DNA of 64,000 bases from Candidatus Corynebacterium faecigallinarum (lineage in GTDB: Bacteria; Actinomycetota; Actinomycetes; Mycobacteriales; Mycobacteriaceae), in NCBI GenBank assembly GCA_019120175.1, contig DWVP01000024.1, positions 372,001 to 436,000 on the forward strand, in the 5' to 3' direction. A program made the translations under genes and the position numbers. Of the stretch, positions 63,517-64,000 are shown piece by piece. Numbering within the stretch: position 1 is the first letter of the stretch; every line of letters starts with the position of its first letter. The notes beneath the pieces are model-generated. The model did not search any database. It saw only the letters and a list, made by a program, of their open reading frames with translations, and was not told the DNA's origin.

Positions 63517-63995
63517 CGGGACCTCCGCGCCGGCTCCATGCGTTTCACCAGGTCAGTGAGGACTGTTCTCTGGGCACCGGTGGTCGGGATGTCCGTCGTC
63601 GCCAGGGGCACGTCGCCGTCGAGCAGGGTGTCGGGGAGCCCGCCCAGGACGCCGTCATCGATGGAGCGGATCATCACGTCCCGGAGATGCGCAACGGCGG
63701 GGTAGTCGGGAGAATCGGGGGAGGCGGATGACTCGGTGTAGCTGGCCAGGGTAGACCACGCCGCCAGCCCGTCGAGGGTCGCAGACCGCCGCCGCTCGTC
63801 GACCAGGGTTCGGCGGAGAAGTTCCCAGGTCTCCGGGGTGGCGACCCCTGCGTCGGCCATCAGCTGCAACCCCTGGAGGTCCTGGTCGAGGAGTTCCGCT
63901 AGCGTTCCGTGCTCGTCATGGTCCGTGACCCATCGCCGAAGGTCGGTGATGAGTGCCTGGATGTCGGTCGGGATGCCCGAGGTTCCACCTTGCAT
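63513..63995 (-). CDS. Unknown helical protein, possibly cut by the window edge
   Basis: 160 residues from an ATG five bases inside the right edge, mainly helical (IQALITDLRRWVTDHDEHGTLAELLDQDL), no signal or membrane segment. Its TGA overlaps the GTG of the membrane protein at 63516, so the two are coupled. The gene may begin beyond the window. Family not recognised. Confidence 0.6.
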   Translation of the reverse strand: MQGGTSGIPTDIQALITDLRRWVTDHDEHGTLAELLDQDLQGLQLMADAGVATPETWELLRRTLVDERRRSATLDGLAAWSTLASYTESSASPDSPDYPAVAHLRDVMIRSIDDGVLGGLPDTLLDGDVPLATTDIPTTGAQRTVLTDLVKRMEPARRSR

Positions 63996-64000
63996 TGCGA

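Overview
This is a 64 kb stretch of a high-GC actinobacterial chromosome, almost certainly a Corynebacterium. The grounds are: a his cluster with an inositol-monophosphatase-type gene between hisA and hisF; a ptsG product that resembles the corynebacterial glucose PTS permease as I remember it; rpsA, ptsG, coaE and uvrB close together; a MaoC/FabG4/FadA block; a 45-residue porin-like peptide; and dozens of TAnnnT -10 boxes lying 6-9 bases before a start codon, which is the corynebacterial leaderless-transcript layout. I recognise about 60 protein genes and one tRNA. I see no rRNA, insertion sequence, prophage or CRISPR array.

Layout. 1-2.1 kb: the tail of an unknown gene and two orphan ATPases (one Cdc6-like, one DnaB-core-like). 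2.2-7.1 kb: dnaE, a YigZ/IMPACT protein, a small membrane protein and an S4 RNA-binding protein. 7.1-10.1 kb: a leftward group with a RelA/SpoT-type alarmone synthetase, an unknown protein, a BRCT protein and a TetR regulator. 10.2-13.0 kb: a lipoprotein, a DUF2567-like membrane protein and a helical-repeat protein. 13.1-30.9 kb: the biosynthetic core, hisD-hisC-hisB-MFS, a DUF559-type nuclease-like gene with a large hairpin, hisH-hisA-impA-hisF-hisI, trpE, a Trp-associated membrane protein, trpC-trpB-trpA, lgt, pyk and a patatin-like gene. 31-39 kb: an M20 amidohydrolase, a possibly broken gene, a GalT/HIT-like protein, a polar amino-acid ABC transporter divergent from a glutaminase with a STAS domain, and the porin-like peptide. 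39.2-48.6 kb: tRNA-Leu(CAA), pterin dehydratase, a TetR regulator, polA, a truncated MgtC, a HAD phosphatase, a DUF368 protein, an IMDH/IDH-type dehydrogenase and rpsA. 48.7-59.6 kb: ptsG, a copper-export locus (CopB-type ATPase and YdhK lipoprotein), htdX-fabG4 divergent from fadA, a DUF4185 secreted protein and a small secreted protein. 59.6-64 kb: coaE, uvrB, a universal stress protein and two leftward unknown genes.

How the genes fit together. The his and trp genes are tightly packed with frequent start/stop overlaps, which implies translational coupling. trpC has no trpF fusion and no trpF is present here, while HisA keeps the Arg/Trp pair of the bifunctional isomerase PriA, so HisA probably serves both pathways. 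The nuclease-like gene splits the his operon, and hisH has its own -10 behind it. The strongest candidates for new biology are the nuclease-like gene with its hairpin inside the his operon, the porin-like peptide, the BRCT/alarmone-synthetase operon, the repeat-flanked ATPase pair, and the copper operator over the ydhK promoter. No single clearly unprecedented multi-gene system stands out; most of the window is core chromosome.
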